From Candidatus Coproplasma stercoravium (GTDB lineage: Bacteria > Bacillota > Clostridia > Christensenellales > Borkfalkiaceae), in assembly GCA_018713165.1 (NCBI GenBank), contig DVFR01000021.1:20300-84299 (forward strand): DNA of 64,000 nt. Direction: 5' to 3'. Numbering within the stretch: position 1 is the first letter of the stretch; every line of letters starts with the position of its first letter. The notes under the pieces are model-generated. The model made no database searches. It worked only from the letters and a program-made list of their open reading frames with translations, and was not told the DNA's origin. A program made the translations under genes and the position numbers. This document shows, piece after piece, positions 18,704 through 28,489 of this stretch.

Positions 18704-21700
18704 CGACGTCACCGTATGTATTGAAGAACTCCTCCTGCGACAGGAGAACCTTTCTCGATTTGGAGCCTTCGGACTTTGTTATGTAGTTCATGTTTTCCAT
18801 CCAGTCGATTATCTTGCACGCCTTGATGTAACCTATCGGGAAGCGCCTCTGTATCATCGAAACAGACGCGGCGTTCGACATTACGCAGTATTTGAGCGCC
18901 CTTATGAAGGTATCGTCAATCTTGGTCTCCTCAGTGCTTTCGGAGTCGGAAATGCCTGCCGCCTGCTCGGGCTCCTCAACCTTGTTGATAAAGTCGGAAA
19001 CGCTTTGGTCGAAATAGGTTTCGTTGTTCTGTTTGATAAAGTCGGTAACCCTCTGCACTTCGGGGGTATCGACGAAACAGCCCTGGATACGCATGAGCTC
19101 GGGGCGCTCCGCCGAACGGAAGTACATATCGCCCTTTCCGAGGAGTTTTTCGGCGCCGCCGACGTCGAATATCGTGCGGGAGTCGTCGAACGAGCCTACT
19201 TTGAAGCCTATACGCGTAGGCAGGTTGGATTTTATAAGACCTGTAATGCAGTCTACCGAGGGGCGCTGTGTGGCGAGAATGAGGTGAATGCCCGCCGCGC
19301 GCGCCTTTTGCACGAGCTTTATAATTCTGCTCTCTATATCCTTCTTTGCCTGGAGCATCAAATCGCCGAACTCGTCGAGCACTATCACGATTTTGGGGAG
19401 CTTCTCCTGCCCCTCCTCCAAGTGGCTGTTGTACTCGTTGATGTCTTTGGTGGCAATCTTGATATGCCCCTTTGCGTTTGCGCCCGTTTCGGTCATGTCC
19501 TTGAACAGGGTATATCTGCGCTCCATCTCCTTTATTGCCCAGTTGAGCGCTTTTATTGCCTTGTCTACGTCGTAGATAATTTCGTTTATCATGAGGTGGG
19601 GCAGCTTGTCGTAGCTTATGAACTCAACCTGTTTGGGGTCGACAAGGATAAAGCGGAGCTCTTCGGGGCCGTACTTATACAAAAGACTGATAAGGAGCGA
19701 GCTTAAACATATCGATTTACCGCTGCCCGTAGTACCTGCGACGAGCAGGTGGGGCATCTTTGTTATGTCGGGGCAGATGCAGGCGCCTTCGACGTTTTTG
19801 CCGAGCGCAAAGGTGAGCGAATTTGTCTTTGCGTTGGAATATGCCGTAGAGCGCATCATCGTTTTGAGCCCGACCGTTGCGCGCTTTGCGTTGGGCACCT
19901 CTATAGAGAGCGCGCCCTTGGAATAGTTGAGGTAGGCGTTCACGTTCTCCTTTTTCAGCGCCATGGCAATGGACTCCCTGTAACGCAGGGAGGTCTTTAT
20001 GTTGGTTCTGTCGAGAATTATTACGTCGAAACGTGTTATGGCAGGGCCTACCACCACGTCGGAAATTTCGCAGCCTATTCTGAATCCTTCGAGAGTTTCG
20101 ACGATTATGCGCTTGCTCTCCTCAATTTCGGCGGTATCCGCCGCGTTGTATTCGGGGTAGTCGTCGAGAAGGTCGAGCGAAGGGCGCACGTATTTCTTCC
20201 ATACATGGGGCGGCTTTTTCTCCTCCTCGGGCTGTGCCGCCGCAGGTTCCGCAGGCTTTATATCGCGCGGTACGGAAGGCTGAACGGGCGCCGCGGAGTC
20301 GCGCATTGCAGGCTCGCGGACTATTTGTTCGCGCAATACGGGTTCGGAAGGAGTCGTACTCTGAACAGGGGGCTCCTCTCCCCTTCTGCCGCCGAATATG
20401 GGCGGCTCGCCCAAGCTGCTTTCGTCGTCAAACAGGTTGGCGTTGCTCCTGCGCGAAGATAGCCTGGATATGTCGGGCTCGATTCTGTTATCCCCGCCCA
20501 GACGGGAATTAGACGAAGAAAAGAGCGAAGAAATGTCGTTGGAAGGCGCGGCATTGTCGGAAAAGCTTTCGCCTCTGCCGCGGCCGAAATCGGACAGTTC
20601 CCTGCCTCTGGATAAATCGGATGAGGGCTGCGCCCCGCTCTCGGCAGGGGGAGAAACCTCATCGCTCCTGTAAGAGATATCGTCGGAGGGTTCGCCGAAG
20701 CCGACCACCCTGCGTTCGGTATCGCCCCGCCTCAAATCGCCGTCGACAGATGAATCTCCGACGGACGAATCGTCGGTGCGCGCGTCGTTTTCTTCGTTCC
20801 CGCGTGAAAAATCGAGTCTTGAAAAATCGGTGCGGGCGCGCTCGGAATCGTCGCGGGACATATCGGAAAGAAAACTGTCCCTGCGGGAGAGCTCGGAATC
20901 GGAACGGCGGTCGGAAGAGGGAAAGAGCGTATCGTCGAGCCTGCGCGAATCGCGACGGCCGAACTGCTCCGCGGGGGCGTCAGACGAAGGCTGTACGCTC
21001 TCCGTCGTACCGCCAAGCGGTTGCGTTCCGCCGAAAGAAGGCTCGCCGTAATCGAGTTCGTCGCGCTGGTCGAACTCCGTTTCGGGCGCGCCGAAATCGG
21101 GTTCTTCGGAAGAATAACTTCCGCTTTCGGAAACGTCCGCCGCAGGGTACGAATCTGCGGACGGCGTCTCGGGCGCGGTATATGGCGAAGTCGTCTGAGG
21201 AGCCTGCGCCGCATTCTGCGCGCTGTCGTCCTCGAGCTTCTGCGCGGGCGCCGCGCCGTAGAGCACGTCGGGCACGGAGTTAGTCTGCCGCTGAACGCTC
21301 TGCTGGTATGCCGAGGTATAAGTCGTCGGCTCTATGGTCGTCCCCTTCGGCTTTGACTTGCCGTCGGAGAAACCTCTCAGATAGTCGTTATCGTTTCTTA
21401 TGGGATGATTGAAATAAGAATTTTCGTCGAAAATGCCGTTCCTTCTGTAACTTTCTGCGGCAAATTCGTCGCGCTCGAATAAAATTTTCCTGCCGAGCTT
21501 TTTGGGAGAGAACTTGTCCTCTTCCTCCTCTTCTGCAGCATTACGCTGCGCATAATACTGCGCGAACGGGTCGGAATAAGTCTGCGCGGGCTGGGGTACG
21601 GGCTCCGCACGCGAAGGAAACTGCTCCTGCCCGGGCTGAACATACCCCTGCGAATGGTCGGCGTAGTTGTTCGCATAGTCGTTTGAATAAGCTCCGTCCG

Positions 21701-22412
21701 CAGGAGCGTACTGCGGCTGAACGGGACGGGCGGGATACTGCTGACCCGAAGGATATGCGGTATCCTGATACTGCTGCGCTTCGGGGCTTGCGGCATAATT
21801 TTCATTGCCGTAACCCGTATCGGAACGGTCGGCAGCGACCTCGTTTGCGGCATATGCCTCCGCATTGCCCTTTACGCTTTTGCCGTAGTGTTTGCGGAAG
21901 GACTGCACGGTGAAATACCCGCCGAGCACGGCGAGAATGGCGAAAATTATATATGCGCCCACAAACGTAGTGACGAGCGCTACGGGATAGACGAGTATCG
22001 CCGACAGCACGCCGCCTAACGTGTATGAGGGGAATCCCTCCGCCGCAATAAGATAGCACTGCGATATGTAGCTGCCGTCGAGCACGAAATTGCGGGTGGA
22101 AACGGCGTGGAAAAGCAGAAAGAGCGCGTACACGGTGAGAGAAAGCATCACCGCGGGGCGCGCCTTTACTTTTATTTTCTTTTCAAATGCCAGCCATACG
22201 CCGAGATACGCAAGGAGAGCCACGACCAGAAAGCAGCCGTAGCCGAAAGTACCGTACATAAACGTGCAGATGGCGCTGCCGAATCCCGCAAATATCGCGC
22301 TCCCGCTGAAAAGCGCCAGAAGCACGATAAAGCAGAACAGAAGCACCGTCATGCCGAGGGTCTCCCTCGTAAAAATCAAAGAATTTCTGTTGCCTGATTT
22401 TTTATCTTTCAC
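18696..22412 (-). CDS. ftsK: DNA translocase FtsK/SpoIIIE
   Basis: 1238 residues. An N-terminal block of about four membrane helices (about 20-170) anchors it at the septum. A low-complexity linker of about 560 residues (about 180-740), first Gln/Tyr/Pro-rich then Ser/Asp/Arg-rich, follows. The motor domain has Walker A GTTGSGKS (about 890-900) and Walker B IVIVLDEFGDLM. The C-terminal gamma winged helix (about 1165-1230) reads DNA polarity. The linker is far longer than in SpoIIIE. The start is GTG with GGAG 11 bases upstream. It is the first gene of the operon ending in nadE. Confidence 0.96.
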   Translation of the reverse strand: MKDKKSGNRNSLIFTRETLGMTVLLFCFIVLLALFSGSAIFAGFGSAICTFMYGTFGYGCFLVVALLAYLGVWLAFEKKIKVKARPAVMLSLTVYALFLLFHAVSTRNFVLDGSYISQCYLIAAEGFPSYTLGGVLSAILVYPVALVTTFVGAYIIFAILAVLGGYFTVQSFRKHYGKSVKGNAEAYAANEVAADRSDTGYGNENYAASPEAQQYQDTAYPSGQQYPARPVQPQYAPADGAYSNDYANNYADHSQGYVQPGQEQFPSRAEPVPQPAQTYSDPFAQYYAQRNAAEEEEEDKFSPKKLGRKILFERDEFAAESYRRNGIFDENSYFNHPIRNDNDYLRGFSDGKSKPKGTTIEPTTYTSAYQQSVQRQTNSVPDVLYGAAPAQKLEDDSAQNAAQAPQTTSPYTAPETPSADSYPAADVSESGSYSSEEPDFGAPETEFDQRDELDYGEPSFGGTQPLGGTTESVQPSSDAPAEQFGRRDSRRLDDTLFPSSDRRSDSELSRRDSFLSDMSRDDSERARTDFSRLDFSRGNEENDARTDDSSVGDSSVDGDLRRGDTERRVVGFGEPSDDISYRSDEVSPPAESGAQPSSDLSRGRELSDFGRGRGESFSDNAAPSNDISSLFSSSNSRLGGDNRIEPDISRLSSRRSNANLFDDESSLGEPPIFGGRRGEEPPVQSTTPSEPVLREQIVREPAMRDSAAPVQPSVPRDIKPAEPAAAQPEEEKKPPHVWKKYVRPSLDLLDDYPEYNAADTAEIEESKRIIVETLEGFRIGCEISDVVVGPAITRFDVIILDRTNIKTSLRYRESIAMALKKENVNAYLNYSKGALSIEVPNAKRATVGLKTMMRSTAYSNAKTNSLTFALGKNVEGACICPDITKMPHLLVAGTTGSGKSICLSSLLISLLYKYGPEELRFILVDPKQVEFISYDKLPHLMINEIIYDVDKAIKALNWAIKEMERRYTLFKDMTETGANAKGHIKIATKDINEYNSHLEEGQEKLPKIVIVLDEFGDLMLQAKKDIESRIIKLVQKARAAGIHLILATQRPSVDCITGLIKSNLPTRIGFKVGSFDDSRTIFDVGGAEKLLGKGDMYFRSAERPELMRIQGCFVDTPEVQRVTDFIKQNNETYFDQSVSDFINKVEEPEQAAGISDSESTEETKIDDTFIRALKYCVMSNAASVSMIQRRFPIGYIKACKIIDWMENMNYITKSEGSKSRKVLLSQEEFFNTYGDVDD

Positions 22413-22478
22413 TTTAAAAAAACTCCGTAGCGGGAACGCGACGCCCCGCGTTTGAACGAATAATATATACTCTTGATT

Positions 22479-22507
22479 ATTATATCATTTTGGTTTGTTC
22501 AGGGCAA
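22479..22507 (-). promoter_or_regulatory. ftsK operon promoter
   Basis: TTGCCC (22507-22502), 17 bp, TATAAT (22484-22479) on the minus strand, about 65 bp before the GTG start. Confidence 0.6.
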
Positions 22508-22546
22508 CAAATTGAGCATTATTTTTAAGAAATTATATTTTTAGTT

Positions 22547-22576
22547 ATGCGTGCGCGCATATGTGCGCGCACGCAT
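22547..22576. repeat. 30-bp alternating purine-pyrimidine palindrome
   Basis: A 13-bp stem (ATGCGTGCGCGCA and its complement) encloses a TATG loop. Every base of the 30-bp block alternates purine and pyrimidine, so it can form either a cruciform or left-handed Z-DNA. It lies between the ftsK promoter and the ilvC terminator. Confidence 0.7.
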
Positions 22577-22582
22577 AAAAAT

Positions 22583-22610
22583 TAAGGCGGACTGCATGCA
22601 GTCCGCCTTA
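22583..22610 (-). terminator. ilvC terminator
   Basis: A perfect palindrome (TAAGGCGGACTGCA plus its complement) is followed on the minus strand by ATTTTTA, 19 bp beyond the ilvC stop. Confidence 0.75.
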
Positions 22611-22629
22611 TCGCGCTTAATATATGCGA

Positions 22630-23793
<1,164 letters not shown>

Positions 23794-23813
23794 TCACACA
23801 AAGACGGTTTTTT

Positions 23814-25001
23814 ATGGAAGAGAACAATATACTGTCGCTCACGGTTTTAAGAGGTCTGCTCGACGATAATCTCTTTTCGGCATTTTACGCGGCAAGAGAA
23901 AACGGGGACGAACGGTACGCCTGTTCGCTCTACGGCGAGTTTCTGAACACCCTCTACTCCGAAGGAGCCGAAACAAACTTCATGCAGTACGTTTGCAACG
24001 CGGTTTTGTACGACGAAAACGCATTTTCGGTATGCTGCGCAAACGGCAAAACGCCTTCGCCATTCCTTATAAACGCGTATCTGCGCGACATTAAGCTGAT
24101 ACTTAAATACGTTTCCGAACCCGCGTGCGGGCAGGGCAAATATTTTGCGGCCGGAAAGCCTGCGCCGCTGTTCGACCTTTCGCAGGGCGAAGAGAAATTT
24201 ATTGCGCGGATAAAAAAGTTTTATAAGAGATACGGCTGCGGACAGTTTATAAAATACCGCGCGTTCGGCTATGAAAACGGCGGGCTGGTGCCCGTCGAAA
24301 ACCCCTCCTCGATTACTCTTGCCGAACTTAAAGGTTACGAACAGGAAAAATCTGCGATAGATTCGAATATCGTAAACTTTTTAAAGGGGCTTCCCTTCGG
24401 CAACATGCTTCTGTACGGCGACAGGGGCACGGGCAAGTCCTCCACCATTCACGCAATGCTGAACAAGTACTGGAAGGACGGGCTGAGGATAATCGAACTC
24501 AACAAGGAAAACATGCTCGACCTTCCGAAGGTGAGGCAGCTCATACTCAAAAACCCGCTCAAATTCATAATTTTTATCGACGACCTCTCATTGAGCGAGA
24601 GCGACGACAAAATCTCGGGACTCAAAGCCGCGCTCGAAGGTTCTGTTGCCGGGAACACCACGAACACTATGATTGTAGCCACTTCCAACAGGCGGCACAT
24701 AGTAAAAGAGAGCTTTTCGGACAGGGACAATTCCGTGCACGTGAACGACTCTCTCCAGGAACAGCTCTCCCTTTCGGACAGATTCGGGATAACGGTGCTC
24801 TTCTCCTCCACGGGAAAGAACGAATATCTCGAAATAGTAAAGAGCCTCGCGGCCGACGAAAAGCTCGACGCCGACGAAAAGCTGCTCGCACTTGCGGAGC
24901 GCTGGGCGCTTTCAAAGGGCGGACGCTCGCCGAGAAGGGCAAGGCAGTTCATCGACCTGGCAGTTTCGTGCAAAAAGAAGGGAACCGAAATAGATTTCTG
25001 A
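23814..25001 (+). CDS. DUF815-family AAA ATPase
   Basis: A 395-residue protein. The N-terminal third is helical and family-specific. The AAA core has P-loop GDRGTGKSS (about 201-209), Walker B IIFIDDLSL (about 256-264) and an arginine-finger-like segment SPRRARQFI near the C-terminus. Segments such as GYEQEKSAIDSNIVNFL and ATSNRRHIVKESF are typical of DUF815. The function of this widespread bacterial family is not established. It is transcribed divergently from ilvC and ends in two strong terminators. No clear ribosome site is present. Confidence 0.85.
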   Translation: MEENNILSLTVLRGLLDDNLFSAFYAARENGDERYACSLYGEFLNTLYSEGAETNFMQYVCNAVLYDENAFSVCCANGKTPSPFLINAYLRDIKLILKYVSEPACGQGKYFAAGKPAPLFDLSQGEEKFIARIKKFYKRYGCGQFIKYRAFGYENGGLVPVENPSSITLAELKGYEQEKSAIDSNIVNFLKGLPFGNMLLYGDRGTGKSSTIHAMLNKYWKDGLRIIELNKENMLDLPKVRQLILKNPLKFIIFIDDLSLSESDDKISGLKAALEGSVAGNTTNTMIVATSNRRHIVKESFSDRDNSVHVNDSLQEQLSLSDRFGITVLFSSTGKNEYLEIVKSLAADEKLDADEKLLALAERWALSKGGRSPRRARQFIDLAVSCKKKGTEIDF

Positions 25002-25023
25002 TAAAGATAAAATAACGATAAGT

Positions 25024-25058
25024 TTTCCGCCCGCCTGAAAAATTCAGGCGGGCGGAAA
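25024..25058 (+). terminator. Terminator of the DUF815 gene
   Basis: A 16-bp perfect stem (TTTCCGCCCGCCTGAA) with an AAA loop, 22 bp after the stop codon. Confidence 0.7.
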
Positions 25059-25072
25059 TATTTCATCGGAGG

Positions 25073-25099
25073 AAAACGCGCAAAAAAGCGCGTTTTTTT
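25073..25099. terminator. Second terminator hairpin before murC end
   Basis: AAAACGCGC, A6 loop, GCGCGTTTT followed by TTT. It lies between the convergent DUF815 and murC genes. Confidence 0.65.
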
Positions 25100-25142
25100 G
25101 CTTTAATTCGCTTAAATTTTACAACTTTTTTACAATTTCGGT

Positions 25143-26486
25143 TCATCTGCCCGCACAGTCCCCACTAACTGAGACGATGTCGCGCGCAATAAAATATATG
25201 TCGCCCGCGCCGAGAAAGAGCACAGTATCTCCCTCGCCCGCCGCGGAAATGAATCGCTCGATATCCTCCGGCCTGTCGCCGTAGCGGCTCTTTTTAACCG
25301 CACGGGAGAGAGTGAACGCGCACCCCTCCTCATCGAAATATTCCCGCGCGGCAAACGTGCGGTAAATCATAAGCCTTCGCACTCCCGAAAGAACATTGAC
25401 GAACTGGCCGAACAGATTTTTCGTCCTCGAATATGTATGCGGCTGAAAGACGACGAAAAGTTTGCCTTCGGTAATCTTTTCAGCCGTTTTAAGCGCGGCG
25501 GCAATCTCCGTGGGGTGATGGGCATAATCGGCAACGCACCTCGCGCCGCCGTACTTTCCCAAAAGCTGCATGCGCCTCTCCACTCCTTCAAACTGCTCCA
25601 AACCGCGCACTATATCTTCGCCCTCCACTCCCGAACAATATGCCGCGGCGGCCGCCGCAAGCGCATTGAAAACATTGTGCCTGCCTAAAACTCTGAGATT
25701 GACTCTGCCCGTCTCCCTTCCGAAAGCTGACAAGGTAAAGGAATACGCGCCTTTTCCGCCGCTTATTTCCGCAGCGGAAAAATCAGCGTTTTCGTCGCCG
25801 CCGAAGGTTACCGCGCCGACCTCACCTGCTAGCCTGTCGCAGTACATGGCCACGGCGCTGCGCGCGCGGGAGGCAAATTTACGGTAACACGAAAAGAGGT
25901 CGTCTGCGCCGCCGTAACACTCGAGATGGTCGGGCTCCGTGCTCGTAACGACGGCAATATCGGGGCGGAGCGCAAGAAAATTCTTTTTATATTCGCACGC
26001 TTCGGTAATAAACCAGTCGTTTCCGAACGAACAGAAGTTGGAAAACTGAACGGAATTTCCTCCGATGTGCGCGGAAAATCTTCTGCCCGCAGAAGAAAAA
26101 ATCGAAGCGAGCATTGCCGTGCAAGTCGTTTTGCCGTGACAGCCCGCCACTGCAACGACCTGCGAAAAACAATCCGCCACGGCCGCAAGAAATCTGGCGC
26201 GGGGAATGACAGTCTTTTTCAGCGCGCGGGCAAGTTTAAGCTCCTCGTCGCCTCTTTCTATAGCGTCGGTGTAAACGACGGCGTCGTAGCCGGCAAGCGC
26301 GGTCGTTCCAGATGGAAAAACCTTTATGCCGAACTGCCTCAGAACATCCGCGCCCGACAAGTCGCGGTCGCTCCCGCCCGTTTTCTTTTTATTGAGAACG
26401 CAAAATCTGGCGAGCGCGCTCATGCTCACTCCGCATATTCCGATGAAGTAAAAACTGCCAAAATGAGACAAAAAATTATCGCTCAT
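25143..26486 (-). CDS. murC: UDP-N-acetylmuramate-L-alanine ligase
   Basis: A 447-residue Mur ligase that adds L-alanine to UDP-MurNAc. Visible are the N-terminal Rossmann motif FIGICGVSMSALA, the ATP loop AGCHGKTTCTA (about 114-124), TSTEPDHLECYG in the central domain, and DYAHHPTEI of the C-terminal domain. It lies about 0.6 kb beyond ftsZ with spoVG in between, separated from the rest of the dcw cluster. No ribosome site is visible before the ATG. Confidence 0.95.
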   Translation of the reverse strand: MSDNFLSHFGSFYFIGICGVSMSALARFCVLNKKKTGGSDRDLSGADVLRQFGIKVFPSGTTALAGYDAVVYTDAIERGDEELKLARALKKTVIPRARFLAAVADCFSQVVAVAGCHGKTTCTAMLASIFSSAGRRFSAHIGGNSVQFSNFCSFGNDWFITEACEYKKNFLALRPDIAVVTSTEPDHLECYGGADDLFSCYRKFASRARSAVAMYCDRLAGEVGAVTFGGDENADFSAAEISGGKGAYSFTLSAFGRETGRVNLRVLGRHNVFNALAAAAAAYCSGVEGEDIVRGLEQFEGVERRMQLLGKYGGARCVADYAHHPTEIAAALKTAEKITEGKLFVVFQPHTYSRTKNLFGQFVNVLSGVRRLMIYRTFAAREYFDEEGCAFTLSRAVKKSRYGDRPEDIERFISAAGEGDTVLFLGAGDIYFIARDIVSVSGDCAGR

Positions 26487-26571
26487 ACTAAATTTTATTA
26501 AAAAAACTGCCCGATTAGCACGCTTTGTAAAATTTTATCTCGAAAAATATTAAAAATTAACGAAAAAGCTA

Positions 26572-26600
26572 TTGAAATTTTCAATTATTTATTGTAAAAT
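26572..26600 (+). promoter_or_regulatory. spoVG promoter
   Basis: TTGAAA (26572-26577), 17 bp, TAAAAT (26595-26600). It reads as a vegetative sigma-A type rather than a sigma-H promoter. Confidence 0.6.
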
Positions 26601-26637
26601 GATTTTCATAAAAAAGTATAGTCTGGAGGTAAGCGCT

Positions 26638-26901
26638 ATGAAAATCTCAGACATACGAATCAGATTAGTCAGCAAGGAGGACAATAAATTAAAGGCGGTA
26701 GCCTCGATAACAATCGAAGATTGCTTTGCAGTTCACGATATAAAGATTATCGAAGGCAACGACGGCGTATTTATTGCCATGCCGAGCAGAAAAACTAATG
26801 ATGGCGACTATAAGGATATTGCGCATCCGCTTAATACCGAGACCCGAGACAAGATAAAAGAGGCAGTCCTTACGGCTTACTTTGACGCACTCAACAAATG
26901 A
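26638..26901 (+). CDS. spoVG: SpoVG-family nucleic-acid-binding regulator
   Basis: An 87-residue protein with the full SpoVG fold: MKISDIRIRLV, LKAVASITIEDCFAVHDIKI, FIAMPSRKT and a C-terminal helix. SpoVG proteins bind RNA and DNA and affect septation, sporulation or virulence regulators in Firmicutes. TGGAGG lies 8 bases before the ATG at 26638; the longer frame starts inside the promoter. The gene is divergent from murC and convergent with ftsZ, so its presence alone does not show sporulation. Confidence 0.95.
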   Translation: MKISDIRIRLVSKEDNKLKAVASITIEDCFAVHDIKIIEGNDGVFIAMPSRKTNDGDYKDIAHPLNTETRDKIKEAVLTAYFDALNK

Positions 26902-26942
26902 GCTTTCTTTGGTTTGAACAGACAAAACTTGATTTGTAGGGG

Positions 26943-26974
26943 AAAAATGCGACCGAGCAATCGGCCGCATTTTT
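26943..26974 (+). terminator. spoVG terminator
   Basis: AAAAATGCG-A-CCGA, GCAA loop, TCGG-C-CGCATTTTT; one A/C mismatch in a 14-bp stem. Confidence 0.7.
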
Positions 26975-27017
26975 CATTTTATCGATTTTCTTTTTGCGAA
27001 GTTTTATAACCGAACAT

Positions 27018-27042
27018 AAAAAGGGGCGCAAACTGCGCCCCT
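27018..27042 (-). terminator. ftsZ terminator
   Basis: AGGGGCGCA, 3-nt loop, TGCGCCCCT followed on the minus strand by TTTT. Confidence 0.8.
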
Positions 27043-27058
27043 CAAATTGCATATGAAA

Positions 27059-28450
27059 TTATTCCCTTCTGCCGAGATTTTTTAAAAGCTGGGCAAATCT
27101 GGGCACGTTCTTCTCGGCGGGACGCTCGATGGTGTCCTGCGCGGGAGCCTGCTGGGGCTGAACGGGCGCCTGCTGCTGCACAGGCTGCTGTGCATATTGG
27201 GGCTGCTGGGGATATTGCTGACCATACTGCTGGGCGTACTGGTTCTGCGCATACTGCTGCTGGGCATACTGCGGCTGAACGGGCGCCTGCTGGGGTGCGG
27301 ACTGCTGAACGGGCTGCTGCGCCTGGACGGGTTGCTGAACGCGTGTAGGCTGTGCCGTCTGCTGGGGATAAGCGGGTTCGGAAACGGAGAGGCGCGAACC
27401 GCCGTATGCAGGCTGGGAATAGTTGCTGCGGTACGTACGCTGAACGTCGTCCTCGCGCTTGCTGCCGCTGCCGTCATAGCCGGGGAATCCCGTCGCGATT
27501 ACGGTGATTTCAACTTCGTCCTGAACGTTCGGGTCGATTCTCGCGCCGAAAATTATGTTCGCCGACGCGTCGACAACGCTCTTTACAAGCTCAGCCGCGT
27601 CGTTAACCTCGTCGAAAGTGAGGTCTTCGCCGCCTACCACGTTTAAAATTACGCCGCGCGCGCCCTCAATCGTGGTCGTAAGGAGCGGGCAGTTTACCGC
27701 TACCCTCACCGCCTCTATTATTCTGTTTTCGCCCTTTGCCACACCTACGCCGAGATGGGCAACGCCCTTATCTTTGAGTATGGTTTTAACGTCGGCGAAG
27801 TCGAGATTGATGAGAGCGGGGTTGACTATAAGTTCGGCAATGCCCTTTATACCCTGTTTAAGAATCTCGTCCGCAACGCGGAGAGCTTCCTTCATGGGCG
27901 TATTTTTGGCAACTACCGTGCGAATCTTGTCGTTGGGGATAACGACGAGGGTATCTACGTACTTTTTAAGATTTTCAAGACCCTTAACGGTATTCTCCAT
28001 GCGCTTTTTGCCCTCGAAGGCGAAAGGCTCGGTTACAACCGCAACGGTTAAAATCTTCATGTCGCGCGCAATTTTTGCGATTACGGGAGCGGCGCCCGTA
28101 CCCGTGCCGCCGCCCATGCCGGCGGTTATGAACAGAAGGTCGGTATCTTTGACCGCTTCGGTAAGCTCGTCCTTGCTCTCTTCCGCCGCCATTCTGCCCA
28201 CGTCTGGTTCGGCGCCAGCGCCGAGTCCCTTCGTGAGCGCGCCGCCTATCTGGATTTTATTTTCGCAGGGCGAAAGCGCAAGAATCTGACTGTCGGTATT
28301 TACCACGTAATATTCCGCGCACATAATGCCCGCTTCGAGCATTCTGTTTACGGCGTTATTGCCCGCGCCGCCGACGCCGATTACCTTAATTTTTGCGCGG
28401 CCCGCGATGTTGCTGACTGTGTCGTTAGCGTTAAAATTGTCGCTGAACAT
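27059..28450 (-). CDS. ftsZ: Cell division protein FtsZ
   Basis: A 463-residue tubulin-like GTPase. The core (about 20-325) has GGGTGTGAAPVIA for GTP binding and NLDFADVKTIL as the T7 catalytic loop. A disordered linker of about 110 residues is dominated by Q, P, A and Y. The conserved C-terminal peptide is VPRFAQLLKNLGRRE, the docking site for FtsA and similar partners. The ATG at 28450 has GGAGG six bases upstream; a TTG two codons earlier is less likely. It follows the ftsA-like gene by 39 bp. Confidence 0.98.
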   Translation of the reverse strand: MFSDNFNANDTVSNIAGRAKIKVIGVGGAGNNAVNRMLEAGIMCAEYYVVNTDSQILALSPCENKIQIGGALTKGLGAGAEPDVGRMAAEESKDELTEAVKDTDLLFITAGMGGGTGTGAAPVIAKIARDMKILTVAVVTEPFAFEGKKRMENTVKGLENLKKYVDTLVVIPNDKIRTVVAKNTPMKEALRVADEILKQGIKGIAELIVNPALINLDFADVKTILKDKGVAHLGVGVAKGENRIIEAVRVAVNCPLLTTTIEGARGVILNVVGGEDLTFDEVNDAAELVKSVVDASANIIFGARIDPNVQDEVEITVIATGFPGYDGSGSKREDDVQRTYRSNYSQPAYGGSRLSVSEPAYPQQTAQPTRVQQPVQAQQPVQQSAPQQAPVQPQYAQQQYAQNQYAQQYGQQYPQQPQYAQQPVQQQAPVQPQQAPAQDTIERPAEKNVPRFAQLLKNLGRRE

Positions 28451-28489
28451 TTTCAACCTCCGTTGTACATTGACGGCCGTTTTGAGCCG

